DNA of 64,000 nucleotides from Lachnospiraceae bacterium (GCA_024684215.1 JAIKXH010000040.1:24306-88305), one strand, 5' to 3'; counted from the stretch's first letter, positions 43,992-53,828 are shown. Notes: a model not told the origin generated them from the sequence alone. Program-made: numbers and translations.

Positions 43992-45476
43992 TTACTTTAA
44001 AAATCCTCTTACAACATCAGGCATTTCGTTTATCTCGCAAACATGGTCGTGTACAACGGGAGCTGTACGGATATCCTCGATAGCCTGAGGAATCTTTACA
44101 TTTGCAAGCTTTGAAAGCTCGTCGATAAGTGTAAAGTCATCATAAGCATCATACTTTTTATCGATGGCATTCATAACACTTCTGGTGAACTTGAAGGGGC
44201 TAGCGGTTGATGCAATAACCGTTACAGTCTTATCGCCTGTCTTTTCCTCATACTTGTGATATACGCTTGATGCAACGGCTGTATGGGTATCCATCACATA
44301 TCCGCATGCCTTGTATACTCTTGCGATTTCATCGGCAGTTTCTTTTTCGTCAGCATATCCGCCATAGAAATCCTTTAGCTGCTTTTTCTCTTCATCGGTG
44401 ATAGAATAGATTCCCTTTGAACTAAGGTCAGCCATAAGCTCACTGTTTCTCTCGGCGTTATTTCCGGCAATGCGATAAATAAGTCTCTCCAAATTTGAGG
44501 AGATCAGAATATCCATTGAAGGAGAAGTGGTTAAATGGAAATCTCTGTTTCTGTCATAATCGCCGGTCTCAAAGAAATCATATAAAACCTTGTTGGTGTT
44601 TGAAGCACAGATGAGCTTTGCAATGGGAAGTCCCATATTTTTAGCATAAAATGCCGCAAGGATGTTACCAAAGTTACCTGTAGGAACGACAACGTTTATA
44701 GCCTCTCCGTCTTTGATCTTTTCCTCTTTTAAAAGCTGAGCATAGGAGTAAACATAGTAAACAATCTGAGGAACAAGACGTCCGATATTGATGGAATTTG
44801 CGGATGAGAACTGGAATCCCTTTCCGGCAAGCTCTTTCTCAAGTTCCTTGTCTCCAAACATCTTTTTAACGCCGGTCTGAGCATCGTCGAAATTGCCCTT
44901 TATACCTACGACCAAAGTGTTTGCACCTTTTTGGGTAACCATCTGCTTTTCCTGGATGGGGCTTACGCCGCTCTTGGGATAAAATACAATGATTCTGGTG
45001 CCTTCTACATCTGCAAATCCGGCAAGAGCTGCCTTTCCGGTATCACCGCTTGTAGCAGTCAGAATAACAATCTCATTTTTTATATTGTTCTTTCTGGCAG
45101 AAGTGATCATAAGGTGGGGAAGAATAGAAAGCGCCATATCCTTGAACGCAATCGTTGCACCGTGGAAAAGCTCGAGATAGTAAGCACCTTCCGCATAAGC
45201 AAGAGGTGCTATAACCTCTGTATCAAATTTGGAATCATAAGCGCGGTTAATGCAGTTTTTAAGTTCCTCCTCGGTAAAGTCGGTAAGGAAAAGCTTCATT
45301 ACCTCATAGGCAACTCCCTGATAATTCATTTCGGAAAGCTCTTTTAAGCTTTTATCAAGAGAGGGAATGCTGTCAGGTACGAATAATCCTCCGTCCTCGG
45401 CAAGTCCCTTAAGGATAGCCTGTGAAGCAGTAACTTTACCGCCGTGGCCTCTTGTGCTTGAATACATAATTTCCAT
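43992..45476 (-). CDS. thrC: Threonine synthase
   Basis: 494 aa PLP enzyme converting phosphohomoserine to threonine. The PLP lysine is in HGATIAFKDMAL; the phosphate-binding segment TGNFGNILAAFYAK and TATSGDTGKAAL are conserved. It is the long (yeast/Gram-negative-like) form. Of two nearby ATGs (45482 and 45476) I choose the one at 45476, 9 bases after AGGAG. Confidence 0.95.
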   Translation of the reverse strand: MEIMYSSTRGHGGKVTASQAILKGLAEDGGLFVPDSIPSLDKSLKELSEMNYQGVAYEVMKLFLTDFTEEELKNCINRAYDSKFDTEVIAPLAYAEGAYYLELFHGATIAFKDMALSILPHLMITSARKNNIKNEIVILTATSGDTGKAALAGFADVEGTRIIVFYPKSGVSPIQEKQMVTQKGANTLVVGIKGNFDDAQTGVKKMFGDKELEKELAGKGFQFSSANSINIGRLVPQIVYYVYSYAQLLKEEKIKDGEAINVVVPTGNFGNILAAFYAKNMGLPIAKLICASNTNKVLYDFFETGDYDRNRDFHLTTSPSMDILISSNLERLIYRIAGNNAERNSELMADLSSKGIYSITDEEKKQLKDFYGGYADEKETADEIARVYKACGYVMDTHTAVASSVYHKYEEKTGDKTVTVIASTASPFKFTRSVMNAIDKKYDAYDDFTLIDELSKLANVKIPQAIEDIRTAPVVHDHVCEINEMPDVVRGFLK

Positions 45477-45588
45477 AATCATTTACTCCTGTGTTTAATG
45501 ATTTATAATTCACTGATTATATTTATAATATACGATAATTCATCAAATTACTTTATGAGATTGCAACCATAATTTTAACGATTTGCAA

Positions 45589-47265
45589 TTATAATTTGAA
45601 CAAAGTACCGATAATTCCTCTTCCGAGGGATGCTCCCACATTTCCGCCAAGAGTTTTACCAAAGCTTCCTCCGGCACTTCCCAAAGTCTTTCCGAGCTGG
45701 CGTCCCAGGGTTCCTGCAGTGGAAGAAGCTACACCTTTAACAGCGCTTTTTACGGCTTTTTTCTTTGCCGCAGCCTCTTTTTCAGCAGCCTTTTGCTCTG
45801 CAAGCGCTGCCTTTTCGGCGGCTTTTTGTTCTGCAAGTGCTGCCTTTTCCGCAGCTTTTTCTGCGGCAATTCTTTCCTTCTCAGCAGCTTTTTCTGCTTC
45901 GATTCGCTCTTTTTCCGCAGCTTTTTCTGCTTCTATACGCGCCTTTTCTTCTTCTGCAGCTTTTTCAAGCTCTATATTTCTTCTCTGTAAAAATTCATAT
46001 GCAGAGTCTCTGTCAAAATAGTTAGAATACTTTGTGCAAAGAAGATTTGCATCTATCTCACGCCTTCTGTCCTCTTCACTGATACCGCCCATAAGAGACT
46101 GTGGAGGAAGAATTGTGGTCTTCATAGCTATGCCTGGTACGCCGTTTTCATCGAGCATCGAGCAAATTGCCTCACCGGTCTGAAGTGCCATGATTGTTTC
46201 ATAAGTATCAAACTCAGGATTTTCGCGGTATGACATAGCCGCAGCCTTTACAGCCTTTTGCTCCGAAGGAGTGTAAGCGTGAAGTGCGTGCTGAACCTTG
46301 TTTCCAAGCTGCGCGAGCACTCCGTCCGGAATATCTCCGGGGCTCTGTGTGATAAAGTAGATACCAACACCCTTTGATCTGATAAGCTTAACCACCTGCT
46401 CAATTTTAGTAAGGAGCGACTTGGGCGCATCGGTGAAAAGGAGGTGCGCTTCGTCAAAGAAAAATACCATCTTGGGCTTATCCAAATCTCCCACCTCGGG
46501 AAGTGTCTCAAAAAGCTCAGACATCATCCAAAGAAGGAAGGTCGCATACATAGTAGGGTTGTTTACAAGCTTTCTGCAATCAAGGATCTGGACTACACCT
46601 TTACCGTCGCAATCTCTTGAGAGCCAGTCGGAAACGGAAAGCGCGGGCTCTCCGAAAAACAAATCGGCCCCTTCGGTTTCAAGGGCAACAACAGAACGCA
46701 CAATAACGGCAAGACTCTGTTTTGTTATATTTCCGTACTGCATCGCAAGTTCATCGGCATTCTCGGCTACATAATTAAGCATAGCCTTTAAGTCCTTGGT
46801 ATCGATAAGGAGCATTCCGTTATCGTCGGCTACCTTAAAAGCTATAGTAAGAAGATCGGTCTGTACCTCTGTAAGACCTAAAATTCTGGCCAGTAATATA
46901 GGACCCATTTCGGTAATGGTAGTTCTGAGAGGCATACCCTCCTCGCCATATACATCCCAGAAATTTACAGGATATTTCTTCATGGTAAAATCCGATTCGG
47001 CAATACCAAGGCCGGCAAGTCTGGAGGAAATCTTTTCGTTCATCACGCCGTTTTGACAGCATCCTGCAAGATCTCCCTTCACATCGGCAAAAAATACAGG
47101 TACTCCCGCATCACTGAATGATTCCGCAAGAACCTTTAATGTGACGGTTTTACCTGTACCGGTGGCTCCGGCAATAAGTCCGTGGCGATTGGCCATTTTG
47201 GGCAACATAAAAATCTCTTCACCTTTTTCGGTTTTTCCTACCAGAATCTTTTGATCCCTATACAT
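45589..47265 (-). CDS. HerA-like ATPase (DUF853/YjgR family) with Ala/Glu/Lys tail
   Basis: 558 aa. Walker A is GATGTGKT (residues 33-40), Walker B is MVFFFDEAHLLF, and the family segment YFITQSPGDIPDGVLAQLGNK (shown in part) follows. These hexameric FtsK/HerA-fold ATPases are linked to DNA handling, but the role of this branch is unknown. Residues about 430-510 form a highly repetitive coiled coil of EKAAEKERIEA-type units, then a Gly/Ser-rich C-terminus. No nuclease partner (NurA) is adjacent. Confidence 0.9.
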   Translation of the reverse strand: MYRDQKILVGKTEKGEEIFMLPKMANRHGLIAGATGTGKTVTLKVLAESFSDAGVPVFFADVKGDLAGCCQNGVMNEKISSRLAGLGIAESDFTMKKYPVNFWDVYGEEGMPLRTTITEMGPILLARILGLTEVQTDLLTIAFKVADDNGMLLIDTKDLKAMLNYVAENADELAMQYGNITKQSLAVIVRSVVALETEGADLFFGEPALSVSDWLSRDCDGKGVVQILDCRKLVNNPTMYATFLLWMMSELFETLPEVGDLDKPKMVFFFDEAHLLFTDAPKSLLTKIEQVVKLIRSKGVGIYFITQSPGDIPDGVLAQLGNKVQHALHAYTPSEQKAVKAAAMSYRENPEFDTYETIMALQTGEAICSMLDENGVPGIAMKTTILPPQSLMGGISEEDRRREIDANLLCTKYSNYFDRDSAYEFLQRRNIELEKAAEEEKARIEAEKAAEKERIEAEKAAEKERIAAEKAAEKAALAEQKAAEKAALAEQKAAEKEAAAKKKAVKSAVKGVASSTAGTLGRQLGKTLGSAGGSFGKTLGGNVGASLGRGIIGTLFKL

Positions 47266-47367
47266 CCTGTAACCCTCCGTATTATTAATCTACATGATAA
47301 TATGCCTATTATCCCAATCTTTAACAGTATACAATATTCTCCCCAAAATTTCTACATAATATCTGCC

Positions 47368-47396
47368 TTTACTATCATTTGTTTCAATGTTATAAT
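47368..47396 (+). promoter_or_regulatory. Promoter of the AP2-domain gene, positioned for a leaderless mRNA
   Basis: TTTACT (47368-47373), 17-bp spacer and a perfect TATAAT (47391-47396). The usual 6-7 base distance puts the transcription start at the ATG at 47403 itself; no ribosome site exists upstream. Confidence 0.6.
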
Positions 47397-47402
47397 GCAA
47401 AT

Positions 47403-48212
47403 ATGAGTAAAGATGAAAATAATAAGGGCGCACGACTTGAGGGCGTATTCCCCGCAAAAAAGAAAGACGGAACTCCCTTCTATCGCTCGTCTCTTACCTA
47501 CAAAACCAAACATATCTCTCTCGGAAGCTACGACACACCCCAAAAAGCCCATCAGGCCTACCGCATGGGGCGTCTCATTCTTGCGGCCACTTATACAAGC
47601 CTTGAGGATTATTCCGAAGGCAACCCTCTTAATTTTGATAAATGGGTTGTTCTTTTAAATTTCAGGGATAATGATATCTATATCGGAACACCCATATATG
47701 TTGACAAAAAGATGTTCCGCTACTATCTCGCTCCCGACAAGGTCTTAAAATTTGATATGGATGATCTTTTCTATTTTTCATCCCACAAAATAATGCAACG
47801 TGGCGGTCATCTTTTTGTTTCCGATTACGGATCGCAGATCACCCTTTTTACCAGATACGGCATCAGGCCCTACGCGGTTGCCGGCGTTGATTATAAATTT
47901 GTCAACGGTGACGAGTTTGATTTCAGACGTGAGAACTTAAAAGTCTTAAACTCATACCACGGAGTAAGGCCCGGAGCGAAGGGCAAATTCCATGCCCGTA
48001 TTCATTTAAACGGATATTTCCACATCGGCACTTACGAAACAGCCCTTGAAGCTGCCGTCGCATACAACAAAGCGGTGGACCTTGTAAGGAAAAACGGATG
48101 TAACAAGAATTTTATCCAGAATTATATCGAAGAAATCTCCGCAAGGCAGTACGCGGAAATGTATTTTAAGGTTCCAATTTCTGACACGGTTTTGGAATAC
48201 AAACCGAACTGA
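47403..48212 (+). CDS. Protein with two AP2-like DNA-binding domains flanking a degenerate HNH region
   Basis: 269 aa from the ATG at 47403. Residues 13-57 (GVFPAKKKDGTPFYRSSLTY) and 187-230 (GVRPGAKGKFHARIHLNGYF) each match the three-strand-plus-helix pattern of AP2 domains. Between them, residues about 128-186 look like the HNH-3 type found with AP2 in homing endonucleases (NGDEFDFRRENLKVLN), but the expected catalytic VDH reads VDY (Tyr164). It is most likely a domesticated, nuclease-dead DNA-binding protein. A transcription-factor role is inference. The open frame extends 8 codons further upstream, but that start would lie upstream of the predicted -10 box. Confidence 0.8.
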   Translation: MSKDENNKGARLEGVFPAKKKDGTPFYRSSLTYKTKHISLGSYDTPQKAHQAYRMGRLILAATYTSLEDYSEGNPLNFDKWVVLLNFRDNDIYIGTPIYVDKKMFRYYLAPDKVLKFDMDDLFYFSSHKIMQRGGHLFVSDYGSQITLFTRYGIRPYAVAGVDYKFVNGDEFDFRRENLKVLNSYHGVRPGAKGKFHARIHLNGYFHIGTYETALEAAVAYNKAVDLVRKNGCNKNFIQNYIEEISARQYAEMYFKVPISDTVLEYKPN

Positions 48213-48299
48213 TGTTATTGACATTGGTTATATATTACAGTGATTTATTATTCAAGTGATTTATATCATTAAATTCATAACATAATTATACACATAAAT

Positions 48300-48327
48300 A
48301 ATTCCCGGACATTACTGCCCGGGAATT
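48300..48327. terminator. Terminator between convergent AP2 and chemoreceptor genes
   Basis: AATTCCCGG (48300-48308) pairs with CCGGGAATT (48319-48327), 9 bp, perfect, with an AT-rich flank on both sides. Confidence 0.7.
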
Positions 48328-48359
48328 TCTATTTATAAAATATATTTATTTCTTTTGTA

Positions 48360-50030
48360 TTACATTTCAAAGAACGATACTGCTTCTACAAGGTGCTCGT
48401 CGATAGCTCTCATCTCCTGAGTTCTGGCCTGAGTATCGGTACAAGCCTCTGCTACAGTTGAGCAGCTTGCGGATACTTCCTCAGCACTTGCTCCGAGTTC
48501 CTCTGAAACAGCGCCCAAATCGGTGGTGGCACTGGTGAGCTCATTCTTAATGCTGTCAAGCTCCTGAGTCATCTCAGATATAGCGGATATACCTGCAACG
48601 CTTTGATCGACCGCTCCGGAAAGAACGGTAAACTTATCCTGAGTATCTGTGATGTATCCTCTCTCACTTTCAATGATTCCCTTAACCTTCTCGGCAACCT
48701 GTACGGTTTCTCCGGAAATCTCTGTAACCTTTTTAACTATATCATTAATCTTAGCGGCATTCTCCGAGCTGCTTTCAGCAAGCTGTTTAATGCTCTCTGC
48801 AACAACCGCAAATCCGCGTCCGGCTTCTCCGGCTCTTGCTGCCTCAATCGAAGCGTTAAGTGAAAGGAGCTGAGTCTGGCTTGCGATATCATCGATCATC
48901 TGAACTGATTCTGAAATATCCTTAACCGCATCGTTTGTCGCGGTAATCTTTTCACTGATCTCGGTAACGGCCATAACAGACTCATTACTTGATTTAAGTA
49001 CGGTGTCCATATATTCCGAAGCTTCGTTGTTTGCTACCATGATATCGTCGGAAGCATTTTTAAGAATAACAACACTCTCGTTAAGTCTCTCAATATTATC
49101 ACCGAGTTCGATAGCTTTCTCGGACATGCTCTGAGCAGACTCTGCAACAGTCTGTGAAGTCTGAGCCACTTCGTTAACCGCTTCATTTATCTGACTGATG
49201 CTCTCTACGTTATTTGTAGTCTTGCTATCTACATCAATTACGGCGTTGCTTAAGCTCTCGGCCGATTCTTTGACGGTGCCTACGGAATTAAGCAGTGCAT
49301 TTTTAAGATCTTGTGTAGAATTGATTAAACCGCCAATTTCTTTAACATTACTCTTGGCATTAAATTCGGTATTTAACTTTCCGGATGCCATCTTCTCGCT
49401 GGCTGCGGCAAGTTCCTTGATGGGAGCCGATACAAGCTTTGCGATTATAATAGCCATAATTGCGAACAATACCAGGATTCCGCCACCTATACATATAGCG
49501 GTTACGGCAACGCTACGCTTTGCAGCATCTACGCTATCCATATTTTCACCGGCAAATGACATTCCGAAGAATGAACCGTCTTCATTATAGATAGGCATGT
49601 AATAAACATAATACTTCTTTCCGCCTATTGTAACATTGTCTTTTTTAACAACGCTGCCGGACTTTACAGTCTCAAAAATCTTTGAATCCGCCTGGGTTCC
49701 GATATTTCTCGAACCGTCGGAATTTTTAAGTGAAGTTACATATCTTGTATCACCTTCAAAAAGTGTAACCTCAACATTTGTAGATTTAAAACTGTCACAG
49801 TATTCAAAGCTTGTGTCATCCTGAGCCAAGATTCCCTCATTGATGTCATACTCAAAATACCTGGCGGTTGCAATTGCCGCCGTTTCAAGTCTTGAATAAG
49901 TACTCTCTTCAAGTCTTGAATCCATCTGGAATATTGATACCGCGCTAACTGCTACTACACCAATATAGAGCGGAACCAATGCCAATAAGATCTGCATCAG
50001 ATAAATCGAAATACCACGTTGTTTTTTCAT
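48360..50030 (-). CDS. Methyl-accepting chemotaxis protein
   Basis: 556 aa. One membrane helix (about 10-30), an extracytoplasmic single-Cache-like ligand domain (about 35-175), a second helix (about 180-205), HAMP, and a cytoplasmic signalling domain with the highly conserved hairpin tip region [20 protein letters not shown]. The ligand is unknown. No flagellar gene is adjacent; cheR occurs 10 kb away. Confidence 0.95.
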   Translation of the reverse strand: MKKQRGISIYLMQILLALVPLYIGVVAVSAVSIFQMDSRLEESTYSRLETAAIATARYFEYDINEGILAQDDTSFEYCDSFKSTNVEVTLFEGDTRYVTSLKNSDGSRNIGTQADSKIFETVKSGSVVKKDNVTIGGKKYYVYYMPIYNEDGSFFGMSFAGENMDSVDAAKRSVAVTAICIGGGILVLFAIMAIIIAKLVSAPIKELAAASEKMASGKLNTEFNAKSNVKEIGGLINSTQDLKNALLNSVGTVKESAESLSNAVIDVDSKTTNNVESISQINEAVNEVAQTSQTVAESAQSMSEKAIELGDNIERLNESVVILKNASDDIMVANNEASEYMDTVLKSSNESVMAVTEISEKITATNDAVKDISESVQMIDDIASQTQLLSLNASIEAARAGEAGRGFAVVAESIKQLAESSSENAAKINDIVKKVTEISGETVQVAEKVKGIIESERGYITDTQDKFTVLSGAVDQSVAGISAISEMTQELDSIKNELTSATTDLGAVSEELGASAEEVSASCSTVAEACTDTQARTQEMRAIDEHLVEAVSFFEM

Positions 50031-50274
50031 AGTTACTACTCCTTTAGAAATTTAATATAGTTCCCACCCATACTTATATCAAACATGTATACCCTTTCGA
50101 ATATACTACCTGTGCCTAACCATTAAAAGCCTAAAGGATATGCATATCTATATCATATATCATACAACTATTTTTAGAAAAAATAAAGTGAAATTTGATA
50201 TTATGTTTCAATAATTGATTTTATTGATATTTTTTCAATTATTATCAATATTATTTTTAAATTTTCTGATAATT
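50031..50274. other. AT-rich gap between GH25-like and chemoreceptor genes
   Basis: 244 bp. An AT-only-rich inverted repeat AATAATTGA (50210-50218) / TCAATTATT (50235-50243) lies 32 bp past the GH25-like stop and may be a weak terminator. The chemoreceptor promoter must lie nearer 50040-50200, but I see no convincing boxes. Confidence 0.4.
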
Positions 50275-51486
50275 CTATTTTTCTGTATAATCAACAAAAG
50301 AAATGTTGAGATTTACAAAACCGGATATTCCCTCCACAGAAGCCTTTGTTTTATATTGCCACATTGAAAACTTGTAAGGATAATCAGGAAGGTCTTCCTC
50401 CTGGGCGAGCCAGAAATCATACGAGGTTAGCTTGGATAATTCAATCTCTTTTATCAGCCATTCCTTTGTGGCATATATACAGCCGGTATAACCTTTGGCA
50501 CTTACAGTATCCAGAAATGTCTTTGCAATCTCTGTCTTATCATTTATGGAAAGCCCTTCAATACGGGCCGTATCTCCGTCAATAAATCCCATATCAAAAG
50601 CTATGGGGTAATCTATTTTATAATCTCCGAGAGCCTCCAAAACAGTATTTGCTTCCTCGGTCGCTTCGTCCTTACTAATAGCCTGTGATGAAAAATAAAC
50701 ACCTACTTTCAGTCCCGCGTCTGTAGCCCTTTTTATATTGTCAAAAAAGTAATCATCATAAGTAATCTGACCTGTTCCGTATCCTCTTAAGCCTACTCTT
50801 ATCATGACAAAGTCTATACCGTCTTTTTTGACTTTATTAAAATCGATATAGTCCTGATATTTGGAAACATCAATTCCCAAATAGGACACCTTTTTTCCGT
50901 CTATGTAATACTCCATCCTGTCATCCTTGCAGACAAGATTGGAATAATCGTAATCGTTTTTCGGTAAATATTGCGAGATGGTGACCCACTCTTCCGAGCC
51001 GTCGCGCAGCGTTACCTTTGTGTGCTTTCCGTCCTTTGAAGGGTCGTTTTCATCCGAAGATACTCCTTCACCCGTTCCCGGCGCGCTACCGTCAGCAGGA
51101 GGTAAACCGGGTCCGTTTTCGGTTCCCGAGCCGCTTGCTGCTCCATTTTCGGGTACCATCTCCATTCCTTCAGTTTCTTTATTTTCAGGATATAAATCCC
51201 AAAAATCCAGTTCATCGGGTGATGTGATGCCATCCTTATTGTCGCTTATTACTACGCCGCTGTCCCCACTGTTTATATTATCGGCATTTTCTTTGCTGTT
51301 ATAAGTCTCTGAGTTAATACTCTCATTGTGTTCCGGTAACACATTTGAATAGTCGACATCATTTTTTTGCTTTGAAAGCTGCGGTACTACAGCAATACCT
51401 ATAATCGCAAAAATAATAAGGACGGAAGCGACAACCACCGCTCCCATCTGAGGAGATATTTTATTGTCGTTTCCGCCCAGTTTCAT
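50275..51486 (-). CDS. GH25-like (lysozyme fold) protein, catalytic residues replaced
   Basis: 403 aa. A membrane anchor (residues 16-36), a long Ser/Asn/Gly/Pro-rich spacer (40-155), and a glycoside hydrolase family 25 barrel from about 202. GIDVSKYQ (204-211) is intact, but the catalytic Asp-x-Glu motif reads DMG (298-300), so the proton-donor Glu is Gly. The late conserved VD(L/M)N reads VNLN. Muramidase activity is therefore doubtful. The gene begins one base after rnfB with its own AAAGGA, so it is the last gene of the Rnf operon. Confidence 0.88.
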   Translation of the reverse strand: MKLGGNDNKISPQMGAVVVASVLIIFAIIGIAVVPQLSKQKNDVDYSNVLPEHNESINSETYNSKENADNINSGDSGVVISDNKDGITSPDELDFWDLYPENKETEGMEMVPENGAASGSGTENGPGLPPADGSAPGTGEGVSSDENDPSKDGKHTKVTLRDGSEEWVTISQYLPKNDYDYSNLVCKDDRMEYYIDGKKVSYLGIDVSKYQDYIDFNKVKKDGIDFVMIRVGLRGYGTGQITYDDYFFDNIKRATDAGLKVGVYFSSQAISKDEATEEANTVLEALGDYKIDYPIAFDMGFIDGDTARIEGLSINDKTEIAKTFLDTVSAKGYTGCIYATKEWLIKEIELSKLTSYDFWLAQEEDLPDYPYKFSMWQYKTKASVEGISGFVNLNISFVDYTEK

Positions 51487-51487
51487 A

Positions 51488-52288
51488 CTAGTTTTCCTTT
51501 ATGATAATTTTCTTGGGACACTTAGTGGCACAGATTCCGCATCCCACACATTTTTCCTGATTGATAACAGCGTGGTTATCCACAAGTGTAATTGCCCCCT
51601 TTGGACAGTTTTTCACGCAGATGCCGCATCCGATACAACCGACGGAGCAAGCCTTCATGGTGACGGGACCCTTGTCCTTAGAACTACATCCTACCACAAA
51701 TTTTGACTTATAGGGTATAAGTGATATTAAATTTTTAGGGCAGGCTGCAACACATTTGCCGCAGGCCTTACACTTCTCCTTATCAACAACCGCTACACCA
51801 TTAATTACATGTATGGCATCAAAGGGACAAGCTTTTACACAGCTGCCGAATCCAAGGCATCCGTTGTTACATTTTTTAGGTCCGCCGTTCGGAACAAATT
51901 CAAGCATTCTGCAATCCTCGGCTCCGACATATTCATAATCGACTCCGGCTTTTTCACAGTCGCCCTTGCAGGCAACATACGCGACCAGCTTTTCGCTTTC
52001 AGCCGCTTCTACTCCCATGATCTCGGCAATCTTTCTGCCTACGGGGTCACCTCCGACGGGGCACGCATTTACAGGTGCTTCACCCTTGCATATTGCGGAA
52101 GCAAGTCCTGAGCATCCGGGATATCCGCAACCTCCGCAGTTATTTCCGGGAAGGGCCGATAAAACCTGTTCCTCTCTGGGGTCGGTCTTAACCTTGAAAG
52201 CAATCCCGGCGATTCCCAAAAAAATTCCTACAAATATTCCCACAGCAGCTACAATACCTGCCGCTATTAAAATACCGGTAAAATTCAT
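51488..52288 (-). CDS. rnfB: Rnf complex iron-sulfur subunit RnfB
   Basis: 266 aa. N-terminal membrane helix, then a four-Cys 4Fe-4S site (NNCGGCGYPGCSGLA), followed by multiple ferredoxin-type clusters (CLGFGSCVKACP, CKACGKCVAACP, CIGCGICVKNCP, CVGCGICATKCP). RnfB is the entry point for electrons from reduced ferredoxin in the Na+/H+-pumping ferredoxin:NAD oxidoreductase. Confidence 0.97.
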   Translation of the reverse strand: MNFTGILIAAGIVAAVGIFVGIFLGIAGIAFKVKTDPREEQVLSALPGNNCGGCGYPGCSGLASAICKGEAPVNACPVGGDPVGRKIAEIMGVEAAESEKLVAYVACKGDCEKAGVDYEYVGAEDCRMLEFVPNGGPKKCNNGCLGFGSCVKACPFDAIHVINGVAVVDKEKCKACGKCVAACPKNLISLIPYKSKFVVGCSSKDKGPVTMKACSVGCIGCGICVKNCPKGAITLVDNHAVINQEKCVGCGICATKCPKKIIIKEN

Positions 52289-52300
52289 GCTACCCCTCCT

Positions 52301-52894
52301 TTACAACAATCCCGAAAATCCGCAAAAAGCTATAGCCATAAGTCCGGCAGTAAGAAGCACCGAGGGCATTCCTTTAAAGCTTTCGGGGATATCGTTGTAT
52401 TCCATCTTCTCTCGAATACCGGCGAGGATAACTATTGCTATAGTAAAACCAAGGGCCGTAGCAAATCCGTTTACAACACCCGTTCCGATTCCGTATTCTT
52501 TTTGAACATTGGTAAGAGCTACTCCAAGCACCGCGCAGTTGGTTGTTATAAGGGGAAGATATACTCCGAGAGCCTCATAGAGTGACGGAATAACCTTCTT
52601 TAGAAACATTTCGACAAACTGTACAAGCGCAGCTATTACCAAAATAAATACAATAGTCTGAAGATATGTAATGTTAAAAGGTACAAGGATAAATTTGTAG
52701 ATCACACCTGCCACAGCACTGGCAAGAGTAATAACAAATATTACGGCAGCGCCCATTCCGGCGGCTGTCTTTATCTTTTTGGATACGCCAAGGAAAGGAC
52801 AAAGTCCCAAAAACTGGCTGAGCACAACGTTTGAAACCAGTGATGAGCCCACAAGGAGTATAAAAAGGTCTCTGATACTTGAAATATTATTCAT
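52301..52894 (-). CDS. rnfA: Rnf complex membrane subunit RnfA
   Basis: 197 aa with six membrane helices; conserved NVVLSQFLGLCPFLGVS and TTNCAVLGVAL, whose cysteines hold the inter-membrane 2Fe-2S cluster with RnfE. Start at 52894: the ribosome site AAGGAGG is 9 bases upstream, and the ATG overlaps the end of rnfE by 8 bases. A slightly longer start would abut the ribosome site. Confidence 0.96.
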   Translation of the reverse strand: MNNISSIRDLFILLVGSSLVSNVVLSQFLGLCPFLGVSKKIKTAAGMGAAVIFVITLASAVAGVIYKFILVPFNITYLQTIVFILVIAALVQFVEMFLKKVIPSLYEALGVYLPLITTNCAVLGVALTNVQKEYGIGTGVVNGFATALGFTIAIVILAGIREKMEYNDIPESFKGMPSVLLTAGLMAIAFCGFSGLL

Positions 52895-53825
52895 TCTTAT
52901 CATCCTCCTTTATCTCTTCCTCAATAGGTGCAGCTTCACTTTCAACCACTGCCGTATTGTCTGCTTCTGCAGTTTTTTTTGCTTCCGCAGTACTTTCAGC
53001 TTCTGCAGTTATTTCCGCTTCTGCAGTTTTTTCTGCTTCTGCGGTTTTTTCCGCTTCTGCAGTTTTTTCAGGCTCGACAGTCTTTATTGCAACAGCCTCA
53101 TTTATAACGGGATTTTTCCCGGGAGCATCAGCATCATAAAATCTCTTTGAGCAGCCCTTCTCGCCGCAGTTTGTACAATCTTCGCTGCATCCCGAACCGA
53201 CCTTTGAAACATCCTTGCCTTTTGCTGCAGCTTTCTTTTTGATAAAATTCTGGATTGCGACCAAAGCAGCAAGCACAAAGAAAGCACCGGGAGCAAGTAC
53301 AAAAATATTGATAGGAGTATAGCCCTGAGGCATTACTCTGTATCCGAATACTTCTCCGACACCCAAAAGCTCTCTGACCGCACCTATAAGTGTAAGTGCA
53401 ACGGAAAATCCAAGTCCCATTCCGATTCCGTCAAAAAGTGAAGGAAGCGGAGGATTGTGATAAGCAAAGCTCTCGGCACGTCCAAGGATAATACAGTTAA
53501 CTACGATAAGCGGAATATACACGCCAAGCGCAGTGTTGAGCGCGGGCAGATATGCCTCCAAAAGCAGCTGCACCATAGTAACGAATGATGCAACGATTAC
53601 GATAAATGCGGGAATACGCACTCTGTTGGGTATAAACTTTCGAAGAAGTGAAATAATCAGGTTCGAAAGTGCAAGTACAACAGTGGTGGTAAGTCCCATT
53701 CCAAGTCCGTTCATAGCGGATGTTGTAACCGCCAAGGTAGGACACATACCCAGCATTAATACAAAAGTGGGATTTTCTTTAATAAGTCCGTTAAAGAGAC
53801 GTTCAGCAACTCTTTTTTCTTTCAT
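52887..53825 (-). CDS. rnfE: Rnf complex membrane subunit RnfE with C-terminal extension
   Basis: 312 aa. The membrane core (about 1-200) has the paired motifs of the RnfA/E family (MLGMCPTLAVTTSAMNGLGM and VVNCIILGRAESFA). It is followed by an extension of about 110 residues. This carries a four-cysteine group, Cys213, 217, 220 and 225 (CSEDCTNCGEKGC), then a highly repetitive acidic tail built of KTAEAE-type hexapeptides, encoded by 18-bp DNA repeats. The usual RnfE ends near residue 200-220. Confidence 0.95.
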   Translation of the reverse strand: MKEKRVAERLFNGLIKENPTFVLMLGMCPTLAVTTSAMNGLGMGLTTTVVLALSNLIISLLRKFIPNRVRIPAFIVIVASFVTMVQLLLEAYLPALNTALGVYIPLIVVNCIILGRAESFAYHNPPLPSLFDGIGMGLGFSVALTLIGAVRELLGVGEVFGYRVMPQGYTPINIFVLAPGAFFVLAALVAIQNFIKKKAAAKGKDVSKVGSGCSEDCTNCGEKGCSKRFYDADAPGKNPVINEAVAIKTVEPEKTAEAEKTAEAEKTAEAEITAEAESTAEAKKTAEADNTAVVESEAAPIEEEIKEDDKNE

Positions 53826-53828
53826 TTG

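Noticed and set aside
47403..48212. Active HNH homing endonuclease or intron-encoded gene
   Set aside because: The key His is Tyr, and the gene stands alone between intact genes with no intron.
50275..51486. Phage endolysin
   Set aside because: It lies directly behind rnfB with no phage genes near, has a membrane anchor, and lacks catalytic residues.
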